Source of the DNA: Apostichopus japonicus
Taxonomy: Eukaryota > Echinodermata > Holothuroidea > Aspidochirotida > Stichopodidae
Length of the DNA stretch: 64,000 nt
Reading direction: 5' to 3'
Assembly: GCF_037975245.1 (NCBI RefSeq)
Contig: NC_092577.1
Coordinates: 5,534,501-5,598,500, forward strand
In this document: positions 37,501 through 47,200 of the stretch, one piece after another
Layout: each line of letters opens with the position of its first letter
Numbering within the stretch: the stretch's first letter is position 1
Notes under the pieces: model-generated
Databases searched by the model: none
Told to the model about the DNA's origin: nothing
Seen by the model: only the letters and a program-made list of their open reading frames with translations
Made by a program: the position numbers and the translations under genes

Positions 37501-40500
37501 TTTATATACAAACATTTTCCAAGTATTACAATATAATTTTCCACACAATTTAATGCACTTTACAGATCATTCGCGTTCTGAGCTAGGATAATTGCATCAT
37601 CTGCATACAATATGAGTAAAGAGTGTAAGGAAAACTTCAACATCATCGTCACTCAACTCAATTTCCATCGAAGATGACACCTCCATTAATTAAACAAGTT
37701 GTACGAATTACTGATGAAGCTTGAATCGTTTACAAATATACTCAACAAGACTGGTGAGAGATTCTCACATGGCCTGACTCCAATATTGCAATCAAAATAG
37801 TCGGACTACACATCATCCTTCATAACACATGATTTGGCATTTTGGTACAAGTTATAACATTAAGCACTTTGCCATTAATGTTGTTAGCAATCAGTTTTGA
37901 CCAAAGACTCGATCTGTCAAACAGGTCAAAATATTTTTGGGAATCTATGAAAGCACAATACACACGGTTTTTTTCTTTCTGAAATAACACTCTATAGCAG
38001 AATGAAGGACAAACATATGATCCAAGGTCGAATGGCCGCTCCTGAACCCTCCCCTTTCATATCCAATTAGAGCTATACAGTTAAGATACTGTAATCTTTG
38101 ATACGATCAATCAAGATTGCTGTAAACAGCTTTCCCATGCAACTTAGGAGAGTAATTCCCCCATAGTTGTCCATACATCATCTTTTGAGCCCCTCCCTTT
38201 ATAGATAGACCTGTTTGATAAGTCCAATAGTCCAACTAGGGGGCACTACACTACTTGATAGAACACAATTGAAAAGTTTTGTCATTAACAATACCACTGC
38301 AGGGGTGCATTTTTTTCAAATTTCATTGATAATTTCACCAACCCCACACGATTTATTACAAGTTTTTCAATTTATTAATTTGTTGGATAACTTCCTGGTC
38401 AGAAATTGCTCTATTCACTTTGTCGTTGTTTGAGGACATAATGACTGAAGGATCAAAGGACCAATGTTGTTAAAATAACCAAAGTGATCCTTGTAAACAT
38501 CTACTGTAGTGGGATACTATCAATATCATCCCTAGTACAAGTTGCACGATTAATAACATTCATTCCAGTATTTGATTGGATTTGAGTTTTTGCTAAGAGT
38601 AATTGCTAAGACTAAGACCATCTTACCTAGTTGGCCTCCCCATTCGTAGAGGCAGTTTTAAAGTAGGCTAGTCTGTGATTGTCTACAAAGTTCTACAATA
38701 GGCTACAAATTATGTAAATTTCATTCCTAGCTCACAGATCAAGGCAATACAAAGTCAATGCAAAGGTTCATAGCCTGTTATTCATGTGAAGCATCATGTT
38801 GCAATTAGTGATGAATGAAAAGGATTTAAGGGACCTTCAAGGTTTTGGCAATGGATAAATATCTCGAGCAAAACACATGTTTCTGGATTAGCTGTAGCCT
38901 AGGTGTTCTCACAATCCATGCGCATTTAAAAATCTAGGCACTAATTTAGAATCCGTACCATTCGACTATTTCTGCTAATCCGTATCCTGCTTACTATCTC
39001 TCTCCCACATTCATGTAATCACTCCCTATCTCCACCTTCCGTTCTTCTATCTCCTAATCCTAACCGGATAATACAGTTGTTATTCTGCCAATTCGAAGTA
39101 AGCTTTCCCATTCATATGGTACGGATTCTTAAGTTAGGCCAAAATCTATGGCCACCAAAACACTGAGGCTTGTGAGAGACCCTCAAAATGCCTTCCTTTA
39201 AGTAGAGTACGAGTACTTACTAACACTTGATGTAAACATGGGGGTGGGGAGGGGAAGGGGGTGTCAACATCAATATGTCCTTGGATTTCCAGGAAAAAAT
39301 TTGGTCACCTTAGTGTCAATTCCCTGTGATAAGAGTTTCTTACTAACAAAATTATTATTTTAACTGGCCTTTCTGTTTAATTTGAGAATAATTGTGAAAA
39401 GGGGTCACACTAATTAGCGTCAACTCACGACAACTCAAGACAACTCAAGACAACAGGCTTAAAATAACATCAAATACCATCAAATACAATTGATGTTATC
39501 AGAGTATATATCTGGAAACATGTTTAAAACTGACTGGAACCAGCGTGCATACAGATCTTTCACGGGAAAAAATGTTTTTGTAGTAAAAATCGCCAACTTT
39601 TTTCTAACGTTGAATTGGATCATAAATATATTGTTAAGTTCTGTTGAATCAATGCCTTACATGTTTGATTAACTGATGAAAAAAAAATGTTATTGCAAAA
39701 GAAAACAACCAACACAGGAATGAGAAGAAAAAAAGAACAGAAAAAAAGAGAAATCAAATGTTACACAGAAACTTCAAGTCTGCATACTGGATGTCCATCA
39801 ATACAGTTTTCGAGGCGATGATCACCATATAAGCCTGTAGCACGCGGCCCAAGTAAAAGTAACCAGTTTCAACTAAACCAACATGACAGAATGATTTACC
39901 TGTGATCGCATCGTAAAATGTAATGCAAACTTGGAAAACTGAACTAATGCAAACTGTGCAAAGACACAGAGTTGTTGTTGTAATTGAATAAGACTCCAAG
40001 GCAGGTATAATCGTCGACCACTTCAACAGTATCCTCACCGAAAGTGAAAGAAGGTTTATTCCTAATATTACCCCTTGAGAAAATGATGATATTAGTCAGA
40101 TTATTTGCATAATTTTATATACAAACATTTTCCAAGTATTACAATATAATTTTCCACACAATTTAATGCACTTTACAGATCATTCGCGTTCTGAGCTAGG
40201 ATAATTGCATCATCTGCATACAATATGAGTAAAGAGTGTAAGGAAAACTTCAACATCATCGTCACTCAACTCAATTTCCATCGAAGATGACACCTCCATT
40301 AATTAAACAAGTTGTACGAATTACTGATGAAGCTTGAATCGTTTACAAATATACTCAACAAGACTGGTGAGAGATTCTCACATGGCCTGACTCCAATATT
40401 GCAATCAAAATAGTCGGACTACACATCATCCTTCATAACACATGATTTGGCATTTTGGTACAAGTTATAACATTAAGCACTTTGACGACAAGATGCCATT

Positions 40501-43123
40501 GCGCTTGCGCAATGACATTGGACCGAACCATTACACTACAGGTAAGTGTAATTTTTCAATTGAGAATGGTGCCCACACACTGGTAACTTGGCAAAAGGCG
40601 ACGAGCGCCATCTAATTTTACTTAACTACTTTTTATGAGAATCATTCGTTACTATACTATACTACTACTACTACTAGTGTCAGTGAGTACTACTACTTTT
40701 TGTGAATGGTCTTTTATTCATTTTTACAGAGCCATTCCTATGTTTAACCAGATCGTGTTATATTCAGGGTAAGCTTTAATTCATGATTGTGTGATAGGAT
40801 TTAATTGCAGAGTGATATGCCTAAAAAAAGGCCCAAAATCTCAAAGATTTACTTGTTAACTCAAGGTTTCGTACTAACGAAGAATCAGCTAACTCTCAAG
40901 GTTCACACGAAGCTCTTTAGATGCTCTTATAGATGCACTATGAGTCCATAAAAACTCGTGCACAGAAAATAGATGCATTTTAAGAACGAGACGCTCATGC
41001 CGAATATAAAATATTCAAAGGCTTACTACTGATGAAGCTCCTCCTATAAATATTGAGAGCAGAAACCGGTCTAGTTGGTCATAAGAACCTACGCTAGTCT
41101 TTCCTACTATTAAAAGTACACTCAATTCACCTAATAGGTGCAATTATGTTTCACCATGAGGAGCATGCTATAAGTTCATGTTCTTCGGGCCCTCCCTTAA
41201 AAATACTTCAGGTTCTTGGCTACTATGTTGCGTTAGATAGTGTAAAACCGCCTACACCCCCATTTCAAAAATAATAAGAAGTATTCATTATTTTAAAACA
41301 TTAAATAATTTGATTTGGAGTTCATTCACCATACTTTGGTGCTTTATTACTACGACAACCCACCTTACCAACACTGTACACAAGGTACTTTCCAAACCTA
41401 GCACAAACCCACCCATATTATAATGGTTCGGTCCGATGGCATGCAAGCGCTTTAGCATCACGTCGTCTAATTCAACGTTAGGAAAAAGTTGGCGATTTTT
41501 ACGACAAAAACATTTTTTCCCGTGAAAGATCTGTATGCACGCTGGTTCCAGTCAGTTTTAAATGTGTTTCCAGATATACTCTGATAACATCAATTGTATT
41601 TGATGGTATTTGATGTTATTTTAAGCCTGTTGTCTTGAGTTGTCTTGAGTTGTCTTGAGTTGTCGTGAGTTGTCGTGAGTTGACGCTAATTAGTGTGACC
41701 GGTGAAAAGCTAGGTTTGATGATAGTGATGTTGAGATTTAATTTCTCCATCTCACAAAAGGCATGATCTGATTAGACTCCAGCTACTGTTCGAACTACAG
41801 TAGTACTAAATAGTTGAGTGCTTCAAGAAGGGTATGTTACATGACAGAGGCTCTATTATAGATACTTTATGTAGTATCTATGGTTGGTACTTTTCATGAT
41901 CCTCGCCTAATTGACGTAGTTTTCAAGATTTATGTCTACGATGATGATGGGTCACACTAATTAGCGTCAACTCACGACAACTCACGACAACTCAAGACAA
42001 CAGGCTTAAAATAACATCAAATACCATCAAATACAATTGATGTTATCAGAGTATATCTGGAAACACGTTTAAAACTGACTGGAACCAGCGTGCATACAGA
42101 TCTTTCACGGGAAAAAATGTTTTTGTCGTAAAAATCGCCAACTTTTTTCTAACGTTGAATTGGACGACAAGATGCCATTGCGCTTGCGCAATGACATTGG
42201 ACCGAACCATTACACTACAGGTAAGTGTAATTTTTCAATTGAGAATGGTGCCCACACACTGGTAACTTGGCAAAAGGCGAAAATGATAGTAAGCAAGACT
42301 CTGTAAAATTAATAATAAAGTTGATAATAACATATGTAAATTAAAATGGATAAATAATAAGCAGTATTCATTATTTTAAAACATTAAATAATTTGATTTG
42401 GAGTTCATACACCATACTTTGGTGCTTTATTACTACGACAACCCACCTTACCGACATTGTACACAAGGTACTTTCCAAACCTAGCACAAACCCACCCATA
42501 TTATAATGGTTCGGTCCGATGGCATTGCGCAAGCGCAATAGCATCACGTCGTCTAATTCAACGTAAGAAAAAAGTTGGCGATTTTTACGACAAAAACATT
42601 TTTTCCCGTGAAAGATCTGTATGCACGCTGGTTCCAGTCAGTTTTAAACGTGTTTCCAGATATACTCTGATAACATCAATTGTATTTGATGGTATTTGAT
42701 GTTATTTTAAGCCTGTTGTCTTGAGTTGTCTTGAGTTGTCGTGAGTTGTCGTGAGTTGACGCTAATTAGTGTGACCGATGATGATACCTATACTGCCAGT
42801 CAACTTTAGGCACGGTTAATACTATACAAACTACAAAGTAAAGGGGGAATCTTGGCCTAGGCTAGGCCATTCCGGTTAGTTATACAGTATTTTGCCTATC
42901 GAGTATCGTTGAGCCTAGGCTAGCCTATGATTAATAATAATACTAGGCCTAGGCTATATACGGCTAACTCTTAGTGTTACTGCAGCTTTGTAACGCTTCA
43001 AAGGATGTGTCACCTTTCCAACCAGTCTCTGTAGAATTTCATGTGAGGCAAGTGCAGCACTGACTGGTCTTCCTGGCACACTTTCACGAACTCTTTCTGT
43101 ATGGTTAACTTGTTTGGGTCCAT
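30191..43123 (-). CDS. Hip (ST13) N-terminal domain fused to acidic linker and 13 C2H2 zinc fingers, four exons
   Basis: Four coding exons can be assembled: 43123-43014, 36657-36594, 34182-33534 and 31515-30191. All borders are AG/GT and the phases match (2, 0, 1). The summed length is 2,148 nt, giving 715 residues plus stop. Residues 1-58 resemble the N-terminal dimerisation domain of Hsc70-interacting protein (MDPxK..., WLESLGAKIPP at the exon 1/2 junction, the same intron position as in vertebrate ST13). Residues 59-274 are an acidic linker rich in Glu, Pro and Ala with short repeats. A basic run, TKRKRGKKKRK, near residue 330 may be a nuclear signal, and 13 fingers fill about 348-705. The Hip TPR and STI1 parts are not seen in the window. 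It may be a DNA-binding regulator that dimerises through the Hip-type domain. Alternative: two separate genes whose exons happen to match in phase. Confidence 0.7.
32055..32370. mobile_element. Truncated copy of the CAGGGATGTGCCCA MITE
   Basis: It matches the copy at 19994 (CAGGGATGTGCCCACGCTGG, CACTGTCTTAAAAATCGTG, CTCAATCGGTCCCTTG). The right terminus is not seen. It lies in intron 3 of the Hip-zinc-finger gene. Confidence 0.75.
32640..33005. repeat. About 52-bp tandem repeat, seven copies, in intron 3
   Basis: Units of type CATCTTTCTCTGTAAATGTG, TACAGTTTATTGAACTGTAC and CTGGGGTACTCC. The middle is an imperfect palindrome. The minus strand of each unit carries CCCCAGGTACAG. Confidence 0.85.
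33534..34182 (-). CDS. Exon 3: acidic Glu/Pro/Ala linker
   Basis: A 649-nt exon is open in frame from just after an in-frame TAG that overlaps the acceptor (CACTAG|AAT) to the donor GAAG|GTAAAT. It encodes two or more copies of TEMVPLIE(V/A) and then a run of SEPG(A/E)-type five-residue repeats. No known domain is visible. The start phase 0 and end phase 1 fit exons 2 and 4. The repeats suggest fast length evolution. Confidence 0.7.
34608..34770. mobile_element. Second copy of the CAGGGATGAGC MITE
   Basis: Nearly the same sequence as 28500-28661 (TATAGGCTCCAGTTT, CTACAGTGTGTTAGGATAAT). No clear target duplication. It lies in intron 2 of the Hip-zinc-finger gene. Confidence 0.75.
35180..36590. 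repeat. 45-47 bp minisatellite, about 31 copies, derived from the exon 2 splice donor
   Basis: The unit on the minus strand reads GATGAAACCAAAACACAG then GTACAGTAATTCTTAG then TATCATGATCA. The array ends inside exon 2, whose last 18 bases differ from the unit by one base and whose donor and early intron continue the same match. Because 45 is a multiple of three, the plus strand shows long repeating frames (FWFHLIMILRITVPV type), which are not genes. Confidence 0.92.
36594..36657 (-). CDS. Exon 2: end of the Hip N-terminal domain (SLGAKIPPPVETPPAEDES)
   Basis: A 64-nt exon has a strong acceptor (TTTCTCCTCAG) and a donor ACACAG|GTATGT. Its first base completes the Ser codon split after exon 1, giving WLES-LGAKIPP, which matches the conserved Hip segment W-x-E-S-x-G-x-K-x-PP. 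It ends in phase 0. Its last 18 bases and the donor are nearly identical to the unit of the minisatellite directly downstream in intron 2. Confidence 0.82.
37010..38200 (-). pseudogene. Decayed LINE reverse transcriptase with LYADDAIIL box
   Basis: The minus strand, with stops and frameshifts, reads GFRSGRSTLDHMF, CAFIDSQKYFDLFDRSSLW, NIGVRPCENLSPVLLSIFVND and then LILYADDAIILAQNAND, in the order of a non-LTR reverse transcriptase. It lies in intron 1 of the Hip-zinc-finger gene, same strand as the gene. Confidence 0.8.
39402..41701. mobile_element. Long-TIR DNA transposon copy A, target duplication GTGAAAAG, with nested inserts
   Basis: It begins GGGTCACACTAATTAGCG and ends CGCTAATTAGTGTGACCG. 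Inverted termini exceed 200 bp and include tandem decamers of TCACGACAAC type. GTGAAAAG flanks it at 39394-39401 and 41702-41709. A 5'-truncated LINE piece (39613-40484) interrupts the left arm. The core at about 40600-41280 is not shared with copy B. No transposase frame was seen. Confidence 0.85.
39613..40484 (-). pseudogene. 5'-truncated copy of the same LINE, inside transposon copy A
   Basis: About 870 bp nearly identical to 37008-37880, including the LYADDAIIL stretch and a shared 94-codon frame. It breaks copy A exactly between TTGAATTGGA and CGACAAGATG, which are adjacent in copy B. Confidence 0.85.
41949..42777. mobile_element. Long-TIR DNA transposon copy B, target duplication ATGATGAT
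   Basis: Same termini as copy A, flanked by ATGATGAT at 41941-41948 and 42778-42785. It is 829 bp with a short AT-rich core. A palindromic GCGCTTGCGCAATG motif occurs near 42180, with its inverse GCGCAAGCGCAATAGC near 42525. The 8-bp duplication allows hAT or other families; none assigned. Confidence 0.88.
43014..43123 (-). CDS. Exon 1: Hip N-terminal domain, start of the Hip-zinc-finger gene
   Basis: The exon encodes 36 residues plus two bases and begins MDPNKLTIQKEFVKVC. It keeps the Hip pattern MDP-K-x(5)-FV-x-C-x(3)-SVLH-x(3)-M-F-x(2)-W. It ends AAG|GTGACA in phase 2. It is too short for ordinary ORF finding; the family match and the fit with exon 2 are the evidence. Confidence 0.82.
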
Positions 43124-44736
43124 GTCCTGATGTTGCAAGTTACAGTTACTTTACCTACTTTGTACGCCCTGACGCTGTTGGCATGAACCATCGATTGTCC
43201 CTTAATTCTTGAAGGCTTCGTACGTATACGCGTTGCGGTATGCGAGGGAACAGAATAATTAACGACGCCTGCGTACATGGTGAGGTTAACCTTAGACGAA
43301 ACCAAAACACAAGCGGTACTTGTCACGTGACGTGTTTCATTTTCGTGAAGTTTAAGCATATGGAACGCGAATTGGATAATAATAAGAACAACCGTATCGG
43401 AACTGTTCACAACCGGAGTGACTTATAACAACGGCGCTACTTCAATGGTGGATTCGGATAATTGTGTCTTTGATATAAAACGGAAATAGCAGTACTTTTT
43501 TTTTTTAAACGAAGGGAGGAATTATTAGCTTATGTAGTGAAGATCGGATATATTAAATCAGTTGGTCTTTGTAATCTATTGTGGCTATAAGCAGCCTTCA
43601 TATAGCGAGTGTCGATGTCAAAAGTTCAAATAAGCGTAAAATTTGTCCTGACTTGCAACCTTCCAAGGAATAACAAGTTCAAAAGATGTTGTCAAAGGTC
43701 ACATGCCAAATTAAATCATAATATTATTTCTGTAACTAAATAAACTTTTTGTTGCCAAAAATAGCATGTTTACGATGCATAACAACTTTGCCAAAGAACA
43801 AACAGTGTTGAATTTCATCCAATGTTGCTTTGATGTTTCAATCTAAAAGAACATGTTAATTGGTAAGACAGTTATACAATCGATTAACACTATAACATTT
43901 AGTCATACACTGACTGGAGCCGACGTCACCATTCGTTTAGCCTTAAAAATGTCATTTTTGGGCAGTGAATATCTTGAAAACCAGAATAGCTACAGAAAGT
44001 AAAACCAGCACTCACTTGGACAAAGAAATAGTGTGACAACAATTCTGGCGAAAGTCATAGTTTCAAACGAATATTTCGGTGGCTCTATGTAAGTCTATCT
44101 TTAAAGTCTCAATGTGTGTTGGCTGATGAATTTCGGAAAACAAACTTTCGAAGCAGATTCAATGTTTCTTATTCTACAGGCACTCTGACCAGGTGGGTTT
44201 AATGGAGAAAAGCTGTCGCAATCGAAAGAAAGAAATTTATTTTCTGTTGCCCTTATGGCGCTAACGATTTACCGTAAAATCACTGCGACGGCCCGTACCA
44301 GCTTGTTCATTATACATATGCTACAATTATGTGTACTCGTATCGTCTATTTTTTTTACCCAATTTCACGGAGGAAACGCCTGAAAACAACTGTTTATTCC
44401 TTGCAATGGAAGAAAATGACACAATTCCGCAAGCTACATCGGTAAGACCGAAATAAAGATACTATTCAAGAGAATGGACGTAACTCAGGCTAGAGGCTAG
44501 TGAAAGTTAGTTATATAGGCCTAACGGTCGTCAACAAATCAAATAGAGTTGATTGGCGCATGATCTGTTGGGCGGGGCTTGCAAATTTTGAATGAAGTTT
44601 GTAGAATCTACGGACTAGTTCAAACTATCTGGCGAATTTTATTCAGCTCAAAACGACAGATAACTCGATAAAATAATGATTATTAATATGAAATTTGCAT
44701 AGAACGGTGTTATTTTCACTTAGCTTTTAGGGCAAA
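43124..44736. other. Region between the Hip-zinc-finger gene start and R1 repeats
   Basis: It contains the probable promoter. A short plus-strand stretch ATG-GAAGAAAATG to GTAAGA at 44406-44446 looks like a possible first exon of 12 codons, but no partner exon was found. Confidence 0.45.
43318..43342. promoter_or_regulatory. E-box/CRE-like site upstream of the Hip-zinc-finger gene
   Basis: GTCACGTGACGTG contains the palindrome CACGTG and an overlapping TGACGT, about 200 bp before the ATG at 43123. Such sites bind bHLH-ZIP or CREB/ATF proteins; use here is inference. Confidence 0.35.
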
Positions 44737-45360
44737 AAAAAGTTACCTTTCTGTTGCTTGCAAGTGACGTTTTGTTCGTGTCGCTACAAATTACAGACAT
44801 TAATGAAACGTAATACCTTATTATCTTTAGCTGGACATGCGGTGTATATTGTAAGATTAATACGTTTGTGCGAATAAAAGTCTCCCTCAAATATGATAGC
44901 AATGAAATTTGGTGAAAGCGCGATTGTGAAATGTGATGCCATTTGAGTGAAAGGAGAGAGGGTGGGTGTAGGGGGAGGGGGGGGGGGACATATGAAATTA
45001 CATAAAAGTGCCTTTTCTCTCTGAATTGAAATCAATACACAAAAAATCAAATATATTTGACCCTTTCAAAGAATATGTTAACTAATCAGGGATTTGAGTA
45101 CCGCATACTTCCTCTGGAAAGAGTGAGTTTTATTGCATTCATTATAAAGTAAAACCTCAAAAGACACATGGCCCATGGAGGTCAAAGGTCAAGTCTGATC
45201 AGACTTGTAGAAGAAAAAACAAATCTGCAACGCAAAGTGTGTTAAAGAACAATCCAGGTGGTCTTTAAGCTCGGTATATAGGTAAAATAATACCTTGGTG
45301 AAACTTGAGTGAGTGATGACGTCATATATACGAGATCAAAGATCAGCTTAACCGCAATAT

Positions 45361-45728
45361 TGAAGACTCGCCCCAAACCGCTTGCCGCGCTCTGCAAAAG
45401 TTAACTTTCTGTTGCTTGCAAGTGACGTTTTGTTCGTGTCGCTACAAAATACAGACAGTAATGAAACCTGATAAGTCTGATACCTTGTTATATTTAGCTG
45501 GACCTGAGATGTCCATCGCTGTATCGTTTGTATACTGTGCTGTGAGTATTAACCGCAGCTGTATCTATTGACTGTACACTAGTGTTTAATTACCGACGGA
45601 AGCAGGCTGTGTGTGTGTATTTTCTGGGATCGATTGCGGTGTCTACATTTCTGTTACACCTCATTCGAAACTAGGTCAGATTACCGGCATTAGACGTTTC
45701 TTTTTGCGCGAGTCTTCACACCCTTTAA
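45361..45728. mobile_element. Dispersed MITE-like repeat R1, copy 1
   Basis: It begins TGAAGACTCGCCCCAAACC and ends GCGAGTCTTCACACCCTTTAA, so the ends share inverted GAAGACTCGC. Core: AACTTTCTGTTGCTTGCAAG, TTACCGGCATTAGACGTTTC. A truncated copy lies at 44737-44850, and an inverted end at 56926-56980. Confidence 0.8.
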
Positions 45729-45746
45729 GTGTCCATATATAGCCCA

Positions 45747-45850
45747 TTAGATTGAGGCATCGGCGTGTAGATAGCGAAACTGGTAAACGGAGGGCGCGAA
45801 TTCAAATCCAGGTGGAGGGTAGAAGTTTTTACATTGTTCTACATATGGCA
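45747..45850 (+). repeat. Diverged tRNA-derived SINE head
   Basis: ATTGAGGCATCGGCGTGTAG, then GCGAATTCAAATCCAGGTGG (weakened B-box) and AGAAGTTTTTACATTGTTCT, the same order as the SINE at 27440. Confidence 0.55.
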
Positions 45851-46203
45851 ACTGATCATCGGTTACGTAACGCCAATGGAATGGGAGGATAAATGTTTAT
45901 GTTTTATTTGTCTATAGCCTTGTCATCATATCTTTTGTCTTTCAAATTCTTTGTTACTTTTCCAGTACAGTTATACCTACAAAAAAAAAACAAGGTATTT
46001 CGGGTAAATAAGGCACAAGTACACATGAATCTTGTTGCTTTGCAATGTTTTAAATCGTTTTACAACAAATTTGCTGCCATTTATTTTGTTTTACGTTCCA
46101 AAAGAAAATTACCCAAACCCCTTATCGGTCAACAACTTATGTTTATAGACGTGTTTCAAATCGCCTTTTTTTGCTGTTTACTTTTCTGTTTCCCGCCATC
46201 GAT

Positions 46204-46226
46204 CTAGGCATCTGGACAAGCGGCAC
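46204..46226 (-). CDS. Secreted protein terminal exon 4
   Basis: After a good acceptor (TTTCTCGTTGCAG) the phase-1 frame reads seven residues ending CPDA and then TAG. Its cysteine brings the total to four. Very short, so the call rests on acceptor and phase. Confidence 0.5.
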
Positions 46227-46916
46227 CTGCAACGAGAAACAATTCATAACAATATTGTAATTTATCATATATCAGTTTTTATGAAGAAGCAATATTTACT
46301 ATTTTATTAAACCAGTAAGGAAACAAGAACCAGGAAATGAATAATTGCGGCACAAACTTTTACAATTTAAATCATCAAGAAAGCTTAATTTTCGAAATTA
46401 CAATTAACATGTTCCGTAATTACATTCGTACTTCCGAAATTGTGGAAACAGGTTTGAAACAATTTATGAAACATGACGGTATACGATGACATGCGATGTA
46501 ATAACCGATGCTTGCTTATATGATATGTACATTAAGAACGCGCACGGGGAGCGCGCGAAAAATGTTGGTAGTATATTTTTCGGGCAAGTCGTTACAGCCC
46601 CCTAAATCAAATTGGGCTCCTACGCCTATGATTATAATTTAATAGAAAAATGCTATACATTAAAAACTAAACATTACCTGGGATTACTTTATTTCCTTTG
46701 ATTTCCAACGTGCCTGTGCCACCAGTTTTGCTCCTTACGGTAATGCTAATTTCTTGGCATTCTTCAAAGGGAACGAATGCGCCTGGGTTGTTGGGAAACA
46801 CGACTCCCCAGTCTTCGTGATCTTCGTGATCCTCTGCAGGCCATGAATCCGAGAAAAGACAGAAAGTTCGTTTGTCTTAGATTTGATCACACAACGCATA
46901 CACAAAAACACTTCCA

Positions 46917-47010
<94 letters not shown>

Positions 47011-47061
47011 TGGAAGTTTTTTCACTGTTCTGGATATTCTAATTCATTACGTTTTCAATTA

Positions 47062-47130
<69 letters not shown>

Positions 47131-47146
47131 GTATATATATACATAT

Positions 47147-47200
<54 letters not shown>

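Noticed and set aside
40200-43000. TPR or STI1 exons of a normal ST13 gene between or after the Hip exons
   Set aside because: Looked for the conserved TPR blocks on the minus strand from 43 kb to 25 kb and found none; only transposons and the zinc-finger exons are there.
44406-44441. First coding exon on the plus strand (12 codons, then GTAAGA)
   Set aside because: The donor is good but no following exon in the right phase and no protein family could be linked to it.
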